From the NCBI GenBank assembly GCA_003024985.2, contig PXIH01S0047125.1: a stretch of DNA of 10,933 nt; one strand, given 5' to 3'. Origin of the DNA: Euperipatoides rowelli. Lineage: Eukaryota; Onychophora; Udeonychophora; Euonychophora; Peripatopsidae. The notes beneath the pieces were generated by a model. That model had not been told where the DNA came from. It did no database searches and worked only from the letters and a program-made list of their open reading frames with translations. This document shows positions 1 to 8,044 of the stretch, one piece after another. How positions within the stretch are numbered: position 1 is the stretch's first letter; each line of letters opens with the position of its first letter. Position numbers and translations under genes: made by a program.

Positions 1-190
1 TTTTAAAAAGTTTAGATTTTTGGGGTCCCCCTAGTACCCCCATGTGACCACCTAGGACCTTGACCTTTTATATACATATTCTAGGCCTCTATGGGAACAC
101 CAATTTCAAATTTAAATTTAATTGGACAAACCATTGGGGAGAAAATGCAATTTAAAGGGTTTGGAATGATGGACACACAGAGAAAATTTG
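1..190. other. less AT-rich stretch, possible tail of an unidentified repeat
   Basis: This segment has runs of C and G (TGGGGTCCCCCTAGTACCCC near 21-40) and contrasts with the strongly AT-rich DNA that follows at about 185. It ends in GGACACACAGAGAAAA, after which long A/T runs begin. The abrupt change in composition suggests the end of a mobile element truncated by the window start, but no terminal repeat, target duplication or coding frame is visible. The family is not recognised. It also holds AAGGTCAAGGTCC on the minus strand (55-67), which resembles two overlapping nuclear-receptor half-sites. One such site in AT-rich DNA proves nothing about function. Confidence 0.25.
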
Positions 191-297
191 TTTTTTAATA
201 TAATTAATAAATGAAAAACATAAGAAACGATAGAAATGAATCCAAACATTAAATAAATATATTGTAAATAACATAGTATATACAGACTAATTAATTT

Positions 298-390
298 ATT
301 AGGAAGGTACCGGAATTAGAATTTTCAATTCCGGCCGGAACCAGAACTAGCTGGATTATGACCTAAAATTCTGTTCGGAACTGGAATTTT
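298..390 (+). repeat. left end of the hAT-like element: inverted terminus plus CCGGAAC-type subterminal motifs
   Basis: The terminus at 298-317 is followed by ATTCCGGCCGGAACC (about 328-342) and TTCGGAACTGGAA (374-386). The same vocabulary appears, reversed, at the other end (2153-2235 and 3361-3380). GC-containing palindromic words are conspicuous against the AT-rich background. Confidence 0.5.
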
Positions 391-395
391 TATTT

Positions 396-850
396 AAAAA
401 AATACAAAGTCTACTACTATATAAATTACATTAACCTAAAAAAAATATAAATTAATAATCTTTTCCATTTTGTGCAAGTAGTCTACCCTATTACTGGAGT
501 TGTTACAATATATTTCAATTATTTAACAACTCCAGTTTGATGAAAAATATATTGCTTATTGTATTAATTAGAATAAGAATTATAAAATAGTTTCTTCGAT
601 CAATTTTCAAATTCCAGTTTTGTTATAAATTTTATCATAATATTTGTTGTATAAAATGTGAAAAAAAAGTTGTATTCGATTAGAAATGTTGAATAATTTT
701 TTTCAAATTTAAATAAATTAGACTGATAAATGACCCTGAGTAAGATGAATTTGAATAACATTTATTAACACAAATAATTTTTATATTATAAACATGAAGT
801 TAAATTTATACTTGTATTAATTTACAGCTCATAACTTGGCGCTTTTTAAT
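396..850. other. AT-rich stretch, no feature seen
   Basis: This holds long A/T runs with stops in every frame. No terminal repeat, promoter or RNA gene could be supported. It lies inside the proposed hAT-like element. Confidence 0.6.
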
Positions 851-869
851 CCCCCCCCCCCTCCTCCCC
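851..869. repeat. poly-C / pyrimidine tract
   Basis: Eleven consecutive C are followed by TCCTCCCC, so the minus strand reads as a run of G blocks that could fold into a G-quadruplex. It marks the change from the AT-rich DNA on its left to the less AT-rich 890-1570 segment on its right. The length of such a tract is likely to vary between alleles and in assemblies. Confidence 0.7.
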
Positions 870-1379
870 GATTATTTCACCGCTTGATTATGAGAAGGTT
901 GGAGCAAAATAGGAGTTAGTGTTCAGGGTAAGGATAAGATTAGGATCGTTTATTTCGGTCAGTGATACTGCCAGCCCCGCAAGGGTAACCTACTCCCGGT
1001 ATTACGAGCTATACAGTATACCAACCATGTTAAGGACAACAAATGGCTCACACTCAGTCGCACAGATCTTGTACAGGACATCACATGACATTACAACACA
1101 ACAAATCACTAGACATTTTAGGAACATTTATGATGATAAATAAGTAGGACATTTATGGATTACACTTTGTGTGTTATTGTAATTCATTTATTTTCTTTGC
1201 TCTTCGGCTCTTCTTTCTAGGTTATTCTTCTCTGACTCGACCATTTTGTTGTATTTTCCTCCTCATTTTATGCCTTGCCATTTTGATCTTTCCCAACTCT
1301 AGTACATTTGTTTTCCTATCTTGTTTACAATTTGATTTTATAGTTCCCCTCCCTTTCCTCTTCAGATTTTCTTTTTGAT
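870..1379. other. mixed-composition segment without a supportable gene; possible 3' part of a minus-strand retroelement
   Basis: Base composition is clearly less AT-rich than the surroundings. From about 1195 onward the plus strand is strongly pyrimidine-rich. A 74-codon frame at 919-1143 and a 69-codon frame at 1169-1378 are open on the plus strand. Neither has a recognisable domain, and the second is a Phe/Leu-rich product of the pyrimidine bias. If the minus-strand retrotransposon remnant at 1380-1700 is real, this segment would be its downstream (3') part. The minus-strand reading towards 920 ends in degenerate CCTTACCCTGAAC-like sequence. Confidence 0.35.
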
Positions 1380-1700
1380 TTGCATTTCTTCTTTGCTTTA
1401 GGTGTTTTTGTGATCTTGCAGACTGAGTGCTTTTCCCTGCAATCTTATAGTCTCCAAGTCTTCCTTCAACACGTCAATCCCAGTAACATGATCTTCCTAA
1501 CTTCTTGTATGGTGCTCTTAGTTTTAGTGCATCTCCAATCCTTCTCCTATTCTCTCTTCCGATTGTGATCCCCATATCTTAATCTGTGTACATGATTTAT
1601 TATTATAGGCTACATAGTAGTAATTTTGAGATTTATGGTATTTCTGAAGTATCGTCTGACATTTTTGTGTATTATTATTTCCCCCTTCCATTAGTCTCAG
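1380..1700 (-). pseudogene. probable remnant of a non-LTR retrotransposon reverse transcriptase C-terminus
   Basis: On the minus strand, 1557-1522 reads RENRRRIGDALK. This resembles the RRRWRWIGHALR-type motif near the C-terminus of many animal LINE polymerases; changing two AGG codons to TGG and one GAT to CAT would give the family pattern. About 22 codons further on (1464-1450) lies GGAAGACTTGGAGAC, which reads as GR...WR and would match the family GRPKTTWRR motif after a deletion of about ten bases. A further 15 codons on, in another frame (1418-1404), QDHKN may correspond to the AQDRKxW motif. Order and approximate spacing fit the family, but stops and frame changes are present, so it is dead. 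The call rests on recognising degraded motifs by eye. The stretch is purine-rich on this strand, and Lys/Arg-rich pseudo-matches are possible. Confidence 0.35.
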
Positions 1701-1742
1701 TGCTATCTTTATTGATTTCGTTCATTGAAAGCAGCCAAATTT

Positions 1743-1782
1743 AAAAATTTAAATAAGGGTGTAAAAATTTAAATAAGGGTGT
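1743..1782. repeat. perfect 20-bp tandem duplication
   Basis: The unit AAAAATTTAAATAAGGGTGT occurs twice head to tail with no mismatch, so the duplication is probably recent or kept uniform by slippage. The flanks are AT-rich and no function is suggested. Confidence 0.85.
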
Positions 1783-2139
1783 AAAATATTCTAATTTTCT
1801 AACATTTAAAAATATATACATAAAACTTAATTTTAGATGATAATTCATTCAAATTACATAAGTTTTGGGCGTAAGAATTAAAAATTTGATTATTTAAAAA
1901 TTAGAAGGGGAACTTAAAACGATCTCATAAATTGAATGACTTTCTTCTCAGCAGAAACATCTTATAATTCATCAAATATTTTCATAAATCGTGCATTTTT
2001 TTTTAAGATAATATGCATTCAATTAGTATTATACACGTATAGTATATTACATCATCTGTCACATAACCATAAATAAAATGAAAAAAAAACAGAATGTTTG
2101 CTGAACAATGAATAAATTTATGAGAGTTTTGTTAGAGAT
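1783..2139. other. AT-rich stretch, no gene seen
   Basis: No coding frame, RNA gene or terminal repeat could be recognised. A 67-codon minus-strand frame at 2059-2262 runs across the transposon-end motifs and has no domain, so it is taken as chance. Confidence 0.6.
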
Positions 2140-2152
2140 GAAATGGTGGAAA

Positions 2153-2243
2153 ATTCCGGCTAAAGGCTCTGGCCAGAATTTGTCAGTTCCAAACTTGTTA
2201 TAACCAAACTTAAATCCTGAATTCCGGCCGGAACGAGGCAAAA
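2153..2243. repeat. right subterminal region of the hAT-like element, inner part
   Basis: This contains AAATTCCGGC, GGCCAGAATT and AATTCCGGCCGGAACG (2220-2235), mirroring the left end at 298-386. It breaks off where the perfect inverted repeat of the nested unit begins at 2244, and the same style of sequence resumes at 3355-3387 (CCCGGAACGGAATTCCGG). This continuity across the insert is the main argument for nesting. Confidence 0.45.
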
Positions 2244-2316
2244 CTGCAGTATTCTCCAGCAAGACTTATTAGCAGTTTGATCGAGTAATCAAACACAAAG
2301 AGTATTTATTAAAACG

Positions 2317-2390
2317 TTAATAGGCTATATTTGTTTATTATAGACCTCTTAGCAATTGCTAAGAGGCCTATAGTAAGTATAGCCTATTAA
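2317..2390. repeat. 74-bp two-part palindrome able to form a long hairpin
   Basis: The outer arms TTAATAGGCTATA (2317-2329) and TATAGCCTATTAA (2378-2390) are perfect complements. Inside them a second stem, 2338-2355 against 2356-2373, centres on GCAATTGC and matches at 16 of 18 positions. The two mismatches would be G:U-type pairs in one RNA strand. The nested arms form a nearly continuous cruciform or hairpin of about 30 paired bases with an asymmetric internal bulge. It lies about 50 bp inside the left end of the 2244-3354 unit. Confidence 0.8.
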
Positions 2391-2442
2391 CATCTGGTAC
2401 AAATAACCTGAGGCACAAGGTCACACGACCAAATGCATATAA

Positions 2443-2482
2443 GCATACCTATCGGTGAACAATATGTTCACTTTGACGGGTA
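2443..2482. repeat. interrupted inverted repeat around GTGAAC-AATAT-GTTCAC
   Basis: GTGAAC (2455-2460) and GTTCAC (2466-2471) are perfect complements around AATAT. Further out, ATACC on the left pairs with GGTAT on the right after a mismatched stretch. It could be a binding site or a small hairpin. CAAGGTCA, an extended nuclear-receptor half-site word, lies just upstream at about 2416-2423. Function is unknown. Confidence 0.5.
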
Positions 2483-3015
2483 TATTATATGTGACTTTCT
2501 GAATACTAATCGGTATGTATTACATTGAAGATGCTATTTTATGACATGTATTATGTGTTTGTATAATGAATGAAGAAACCAACTGTACTACAATAGACAT
2601 TTAATAAATATTCATTTGTTTTTTAATTAAATTATAGCGAATAAATATTATATGAAACGTTATATCAAATAAGAAAACTTATTATTTGTGAAGTAAAACT
2701 GAATTGGGTCACGTGAAAATTTTAGGATGTCGAGAGACATCTGCTTTGTAATCAGATGAACAATAGTTGTACCGTACTAAAAAGTAATTACAATCGCGCA
2801 TTAAATGGAATTTATTGCAGCAAGAGGTCGCTTCTTATGTGATTATTTTATTTCAGCAAGTCAATTGCACTGAAAGCCATGTTGTAATAAGGTAAGATTA
2901 GTTATAAAAATTGATTAAGATGTGATGTTTTAGATATTTAGGGCAATATAAATTAAAGAGCCATTAATTAAAAGTTTTATTACAATAATATGTATGGCGA
3001 TATGTACTTTTTTTA

Positions 3016-3250
3016 ATCTCTAAATTCAAAATAATACTCCAGCAAAGCTTATTAACGGTACGTTAAAGTGTTTGAGGAAGGGTTGATTTGAATCTTATAA
3101 ATTTTATATTACCCAAATAAATTCTAAAGCCGGATAAATTTAAAATCATTTTGGTCCTTAAAATCTATTAAAATGTGCTTTTATAGTTTAAATTATGAAT
3201 CTCCAAATTAAAATAATATTCCAAAAATAATTCTCCAGCAAAACTAATTA
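3016..3250. repeat. diverged direct repeats carrying the nested unit's terminal motif
   Basis: Two stretches, 3016-3054 and 3199-3250, share AATCTC-AAATT followed by an AATAATNCTCCAGCAAA-CT-ATTA core. The CTCCAGCAA word is also in both 23-bp termini of the surrounding unit (2244-2266 and 3332-3354), giving four copies within 1.1 kb. Internal reuse of a terminal motif suggests transposase-binding repeats or an internal duplication. Confidence 0.55.
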
Positions 3251-3387
3251 TCTTAACATGATTAAAAAAATAGTACCGTAGATGTGTATAACAATATTCA
3301 TCAATTTTATAACAACGTTTATAACAATAGCAGTCTTGCTGGAGAATACTGCAGGTCAGCCCGGAACGGAATTCCGGTACACCCCTA

Positions 3388-4692
3388 ATAATTATATATA
3401 TACAGTGCTGTAATTTTTTTTAAAATGCCTGAGAAATAAATTAAAAGTTTTAAGTACTTTAACAAAAATTAATACTTATAAAAATCTAAATAATTTGTCT
3501 AGATGCAGTTTTTGAAAAAAAAAAAGTAATTTACTGGGGAAAAATAGATTTACTGTCAGTGGGGAAAATGTTTTTAAAATATAATGTTATAATCAATTAT
3601 TATCAAGTAAATTTAAAATAAAAATACATTTCTTTTCCCTTTGGAGGGGAAAATTTATTTTTTTTAACAAAAAAAAAAGAAAATTCTACGATCATTTTCA
3701 GACACATTGTTTAGCATTTTACTGTAAAATTATTTGTTTGGTACATAAATAAATAAATAATAATAATATATTTTTTTACAAATATGTAAAACAAAATTCG
3801 ATGTTGAATATTAATTCTCAATAAAAATAAGTTTATCACATACTGTGACCTTATGCTATAAGATAATCCTCCCCCACCCCCATTTTTTTTTAAATTTCTG
3901 TAACCACTTGTGTCTATTGTGTAACAGCTGTGTGAATAATACACCTCTGTATGTTCGTAGAAAACATTTTTTCTTCCTTAAAAAAAAAAATTTTTTTTTA
4001 ATTTTTTTAAATAAAAAACTGTTATTGAAGCCAATTAATTAAAATATCAAAGAACAAAGGTTATATTTAGTCACCATTTCAATTTCAATAGCAAATCTTA
4101 AAACTTTTAATTTTTTTAATAAAAAAATAATTTTGATTTATTAATTAAAAAATATAGAATTTGAATTTTGAAAAAAAAATGACAAAAATTAATATTTTTT
4201 TTATCAAGTGAATTTAAAATTCTTATTTGTTTGAAATTAACAATGTATAAGAAATAAATGAATTGTTCATTATTTAAATCATAATTCAATTGATACATTA
4301 GATAAGAAAATAGTAAATGAGCGTTATATTTATATTCCAAATAAACATTTTACAATTAACTACTTCAAAGTCTATTCTAGAGTGATGTCATCAAATCAGT
4401 CCAGCCCCTACGTGAAATGTCCTTATTGAGGAAATAAAAATATATATAATGTTTAAAAAACAAATATGAATAAATTATGATAATAAAATAAAAACACTAT
4501 GATGTATATTGTAACTATGACATTGATTACAGGCATACTTCATTAATATGGCGGGTTAGCTTTCAGATCACTGCCGTAATATCACTGTATAGCGAATCTG
4601 AGGCTTTTCCCCCCTTCCCAGTACCTCTAGAAGCCTCAAAACACATTTACATTAAATATCATTAACTGTATTAAATATGCAATAGCACTAGA
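3388..4692. other. AT-rich intergenic DNA, no gene seen
   Basis: This holds long A and T runs (for example 3961-4020), and short frames on both strands consist only of Phe, Lys, Asn, Ile and Leu-rich low-complexity sequence. TTATCAAGT-AATTTAAAAT occurs at 3600-3619 and 4201-4220 with one mismatch, and a TGGGGAAAA word repeats near 3535-3570. No transposon ends could be paired. Near the right margin (4573-4602) CCGTAATATCACTGTATAGC followed by GAATCTGAGG resembles a degenerate stretch of the minisatellite further right. Confidence 0.6.
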
Positions 4693-4979
4693 TTGGAAAA
4701 ATTGATGCAAAAATCAATATAAGACTTGTACTGTATAATAAAAATAAAAATAATATTTACGGTGAGAAAAATAATTAAAAAATGAAAATAATGTATTAAT
4801 TGAAAATGACAAGTGCCATATTTGCAAATCTCTAGCCTTGGAAATATTGTTGCAAAAGTAATTAATGACTTAACCAGTATAATAAGAAATAAAATATATT
4901 TTCACTGAAAAAAACAATTAAAAAATGAAAATAATGTATTAATTGAAAATGACAAGCACTTTATTAGCAGAGTACCATA
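4693..4979. repeat. 143-145 bp tandem duplication leading into the minisatellite
   Basis: Two diverged copies begin TTGGAAA at 4693 and 4838. They share an identical 41-bp block at 4773-4813 and 4916-4956 (offset 143), starting AATTAAAAAATGAAAATAAT. The first copy is followed by a single minisatellite-like unit, ATATTTGCAAATCTCT (4818-4833), which matches the last unit of the array (from 5702) at 14 of 16 positions. The second copy runs straight into the array at 4961. Confidence 0.8.
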
Positions 4980-5717
4980 TTAGTAGAGTGATGTATTAGC
5001 AGAGTGCTGTATTAGCAGAGCACTGTATTAGAAGAGTGCCATATTAGTAGTGTCATATTAGCAGAGCACCGTATTAGCAGAGCATTGTATTAGCAGAGTG
5101 CCATATTGGCAGTGTCATATTAGCAAAGCAGTGTATTAAAATAATGCCATATTAGCAGAGTGCCATATTAGAAGAGCACCATATTAAGAGTGCCTTATTA
5201 GCAGAGTGACATATTAGTAGAGTGTCATATTAGGAAAGCACCATATTAGCAGAGAATTGTATTAGCAGAGTGCCATATTAGCAGAGTGCCGTATTAGCAG
5301 AGTGTTGTATTAGAAGAATGCCATATTAGCATAGGCACCATATTAGAAGTGTGCTGTAATAGCAGAGTGCCGTATTAGAAGAATGCCATATTAGTAGTGT
5401 CATATTAGCAGAGCACCCTATTAGCAGAGCATTGTATTAGCAGAGTGTCATATTAGCAGTGCCCTATTAGCAGAGCGTTGTATTCGAAGAATGCCATATT
5501 AGCAGAGCGCCATATTGGAAGAGTGCCGTAATAGCAGTGCCATATTAGCAGAGTGACATATTAGTAGAGTGTCATATTAGCAGAGCACCATATTAGCAGA
5601 GCATTGTATTAGCAGAGTGCTGTATTAGCAGAGCATTGTATTAGAAGAATGCCATATTAGCAGAGCGCCATATTAGAAGAGTACCGTAATAGCAAATTGC
5701 CATATTAGCAAATCGCT
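4961..5717. repeat. 16-bp minisatellite, 47 contiguous units plus a degenerate end unit
   Basis: The array runs without gaps as units of consensus RTATTAGCAGAGYRCC. By hand I parse 47 units totalling 741 bp (4961-5701): forty of 16 bp, six of 14 bp and one of 17 bp. A degenerate unit follows (ATATTAGCAAATCGCT). Variation concentrates at bases 12-13 (TG in 29 units, CA in 12, CG in 3, TA in 2, AA in 1), at base 8 (C, A, T or G), and at the unit junction. Units do not vary at random: an 11-unit pattern recurs. There are no spacers, so it is not a CRISPR array, and no frame across it makes a plausible protein. Both duplicated flank and array may be unstable in length. Confidence 0.95.
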
Positions 5718-7368
5718 GCAAAGTGAGGTACTGCAGTAGGCTACTAACTTGTGTACTGCTGTAATCTGATTTGGAATTTCCAGGTAGATCGTATAATTAC
5801 ACTTTTGACTTTCCACATATGCCATCTTCCACAAAACAAAATGAATTATGGTAAAAGGTTAGTCAATGTATTAATTCATTAAAAAAAACTTAAAAAGATA
5901 CATGATATATTAAACAAGTATTAGCTGAAATATATTTTAATTGTTTTAAATATATTTTTCTAAAATAAAGTTAAACAAATATTCTTATGCATTTTATTAT
6001 TCAAATAAAGATTTGAACTGTTCGTTCTTGTGAAGCACGTGTATATGGTGTTAATGTAAATGTCCTTACTCAATAATGTCCATAAACTGGAGTAGGCCTG
6101 TATTTATTTTGCTGTAAGAGCATTTGTTGATTTATTTTAAAAAAAATATGTAACATCACATTTCAAACGCCCCCTCCCTCCCATCATCAATATTGTCATG
6201 TTTATCTACCCATCTACCCCCTTATTGCAGCAATATGTAGTTTATCCCATTTCTAATAAAATTTTACTCAAGCTTCAATTTTAGGTGGGAGGATTCTAAA
6301 AGCATCTTATATTAAGATATAATAATACAATTTATCTTTTATTTTAAAAAAAAATACATTAATTTTAAAGTACATTAAATTGTAAAGTACTATTCATTGA
6401 GTAGCTGCATTTTATCACGGTAACATTTAAGGGTATATTGACCATCTCTGTCTATAATCAATTTAGGAATGGTTATTATACTAGAGGTCATAGATATATA
6501 TATAGAACATTATAATGTAAACAAACACATATCTTTATTTCTCATTCATTTAGAGTAGCGCCCTCTGTTGTAGAATCTAGTCACGTGTCAATTAAAACAT
6601 CAAATGCCCCCTTTTGAGCTAAATACTGTATATTTAGGAACTTTTTAATGAGAAAACCATTAACATACGTGTTATTAAACTGAAAAGCAAATTGTTACAA
6701 ATGTGAACTGGATAATTAATTTTATTAAAATTGAAAACATTAAATGTTTGAAAACACGTTTTTTATTTCATGTGAATCAATTATATTTATATACAAAAAT
6801 GTGGATGATAATTAATTCACATAACTCGAACAAAATAACAATTTAGTGGGAAGGAGTAGGGGGAGTAAGTAATTTAATAACATCCATTATTTAATTTTTA
6901 TGAGAACAACTACAAATAAACACTACTTACTTCAACTAATTAATTGCTAAATTTATTTGCTATGTTTAAAATTAGCCAAGGTATGTGTAAAAGAAAAATG
7001 ATCAATTTTCTTTTGTTTATACTTGTTGCCAGGTGACAGACAGACATAAGAGGAATATATTAATGTGACTAGTTATCACACGGTTTTCTTTTAAACTGTT
7101 ATGACAAAGAGAAAAAGAAACAATCTCAAATTGAATTACTTTAACACTTTACGGACTGGACCTTATTTAGGAGAAGATTAATTATCTGCTGAGTAGGAAA
7201 TACACAAAAGAGTCACAGATCTGAACCAATTAGGATGAGGCGATTTTCAATTTGCATTTTCAAACAAATCTAAATTTTAGATCTAAATTTGAATGTTTTT
7301 TTTTAAAAAAAAATAAATATGATAGAGAAATATACTGTAATAAAAAACATAGTTTACTTAGCTGTATT
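5718..7368. other. AT-rich intergenic DNA, no gene seen
   Basis: No coding frame of note is present; the 61-codon frame at 7252-7437 crosses the boundary of the next element and is low complexity. Short C-rich patches lie at 6169-6182 and 6208-6221, and a G-rich patch lies at 6847-6866. Three CACGTG E-box words occur in the wider window (about 2710, 6037, 6582), which is unremarkable. Confidence 0.6.
6558..6570 (-). promoter_or_regulatory. possible CTCF-type binding site
   Basis: GCGCCCTCTGTTG agrees with 12 of the first 13 positions of the reverse-complemented CTCF core consensus GYGCCMYCTRSTGG. It stands out as a GC-rich word in AT-rich DNA. CTCF occurs in most bilaterian animals, but words like this also occur in repeats. 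The call is a motif match only. Confidence 0.25.
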
Positions 7369-8044
7369 TTAAAGGTCAAATGTAACGGATTTTTTTATTT
7401 ATTTTTTTTATTATTGATTTTCAAAGATTTTTACTAAAAAAAAAATATCCACTAGAAAATTAAAAAAAAAATTGTTATTTACAATTCAATTTTTAAAATA
7501 AATGACTTTAGCTCCTCCCCCTTAAAGCAACATTGTCCACTGTACCCACCAGGGGAGATATTTTGTGATGTCATAGATTATAAATAAATAGAGCTTGCTA
7601 TACTTAACTATAGACTATTTGCTATCTTTGTCAGATTAAAGCTGGAAATTATATGGACTAATATTGTTTAATTACTTGTAAAAAAATCATAATCAAATTT
7701 ATTCTTTGTGTTATTATGATTCAATTTGGTTTTTTTTAATTCAAAATGACCTTTAATACAGATTGAAAATACCTCTATTTACATGTTAAATGATTATAAA
7801 GAAAACATCTGTAGAGACTGTTTTGTCATCAAATTAATCTCAAACCCCCCAAAAAAAATGTTAAAGTTTCAAATTGTAATCTCAGACTTAGGATAGTAAA
7901 TATTCTTAATTTTATCTTTAAATAATTTATTTTATGCATTTTAAATTATTTTTTTCCAGTGGAATTTTTTTTTTAGTAGGCTAATTATCTTTGAAAATCA
8001 ATAATAAAAAATAATTTAAAAAATCCGTTACATTTGACCTTTAA
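7369..8044. mobile_element. 676-bp foldback / MITE-like element with TTAA at both ends
   Basis: The left arm (7369 to about 7454) and right arm (about 7957 to 8044) are reverse complements. They share 27 identical bases from TTAAAGGTCAAATGTAACGG inward, then an identical ATTATTGATTTTCAAAGA block (7410-7427 on the left), then a diverged (T)ACTAAAAAAAAAAT and CCACT block. Similarity stops abruptly outside the TTAA on both sides (GTATT against CCTTC), so these look like true ends. TTAA is the target duplication of piggyBac elements, but the ends start AGGTC rather than the usual CCY, so the superfamily is uncertain. The interior has no coding frame. It contains GCTCCTCCCCC (7511-7521) and a stretch starting CCACTGTACCCACCAGGGG (about 7537). 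Confidence 0.7.

Larger units (their letters stand above)
2244..3354. mobile_element. 1.1-kb unit bounded by perfect 23-bp inverted repeats (candidate non-autonomous DNA transposon)
   Basis: 2244-2266 begins CTGCAGTATTCTCCAGCAAG and continues ACT; its exact reverse complement is at 3332-3354. A perfect 23-bp inverted pair 1.1 kb apart is very unlikely by chance. The unit has no coding capacity. The 8-mer CCGGAACG stands on both sides (2228-2235 and 3361-3368), 8 and 6 bases outside the repeats. It could be a target duplication, with the true ends slightly further out, but CCGGAAC is also a motif of the host element, so this is ambiguous. The superfamily is not recognised. Confidence 0.6.
300..3387. 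mobile_element. decayed hAT-like DNA transposon with a nested insertion
   Basis: The two ends are inverted copies of each other: ATTAGGAAGGTACCGGAATT at 298-317 and, read on the minus strand, ATTAGGGGTGTACCGGAATT at 3370-3389 (17 of 20 match). A start of TAGGGGTG fits the YARNG-type termini known for hAT elements. Motifs related to CCGGCCGGAAC recur inside both ends (331-341 and 374-386 on the left; 2224-2234 and 3361-3380 on the right), as expected for subterminal transposase-binding repeats. The right end is interrupted by the unit at 2244-3354; without it the element would be about 1.98 kb. The flanking 8-mers (TAATTTAT and ATAATTAT) do not match convincingly, so the target duplication is unproven. 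No transposase frame survives. The two ends could instead be separate solo remnants. Confidence 0.5.

Noticed and set aside
925-950. Telomere-like words (CAGGGTAAGG, GATTAGG)
   Set aside because: Only two or three degenerate copies are present, with no regular six-base period.
919-1143. 74-codon plus-strand open frame in the least AT-rich segment
   Set aside because: It has no recognisable domain or repeat and is preceded by a degenerate repeat-like stretch. Its length is within chance expectation for this composition.
1169-1568. Two consecutive plus-strand frames (69 and 62 codons) rich in Phe and Leu
   Set aside because: They follow from the pyrimidine-rich plus strand, and the opposite strand gives the better explanation as a retroelement remnant.
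277-3405. TATATACAG direct repeats (277-285 and 3397-3405) as a target duplication of the 300-3387 element
   Set aside because: They are separated from the inverted ends by 14 and 9 bases respectively, not adjacent, and the word is AT-rich enough to recur by chance.
3961-4020. A-run/T-run inverted repeat
   Set aside because: Simple poly-A next to poly-T in AT-rich DNA needs no special explanation.
3711-4340. Three short frames in AT-rich DNA, on both strands
   Set aside because: They are low-complexity Phe/Ile/Leu/Asn/Lys sequence produced by A and T runs, with no supporting context.
4961-5717. Possible CRISPR array
   Set aside because: The units are contiguous 16-mers with no unique spacers, and the rest of the window is animal-like nuclear DNA.
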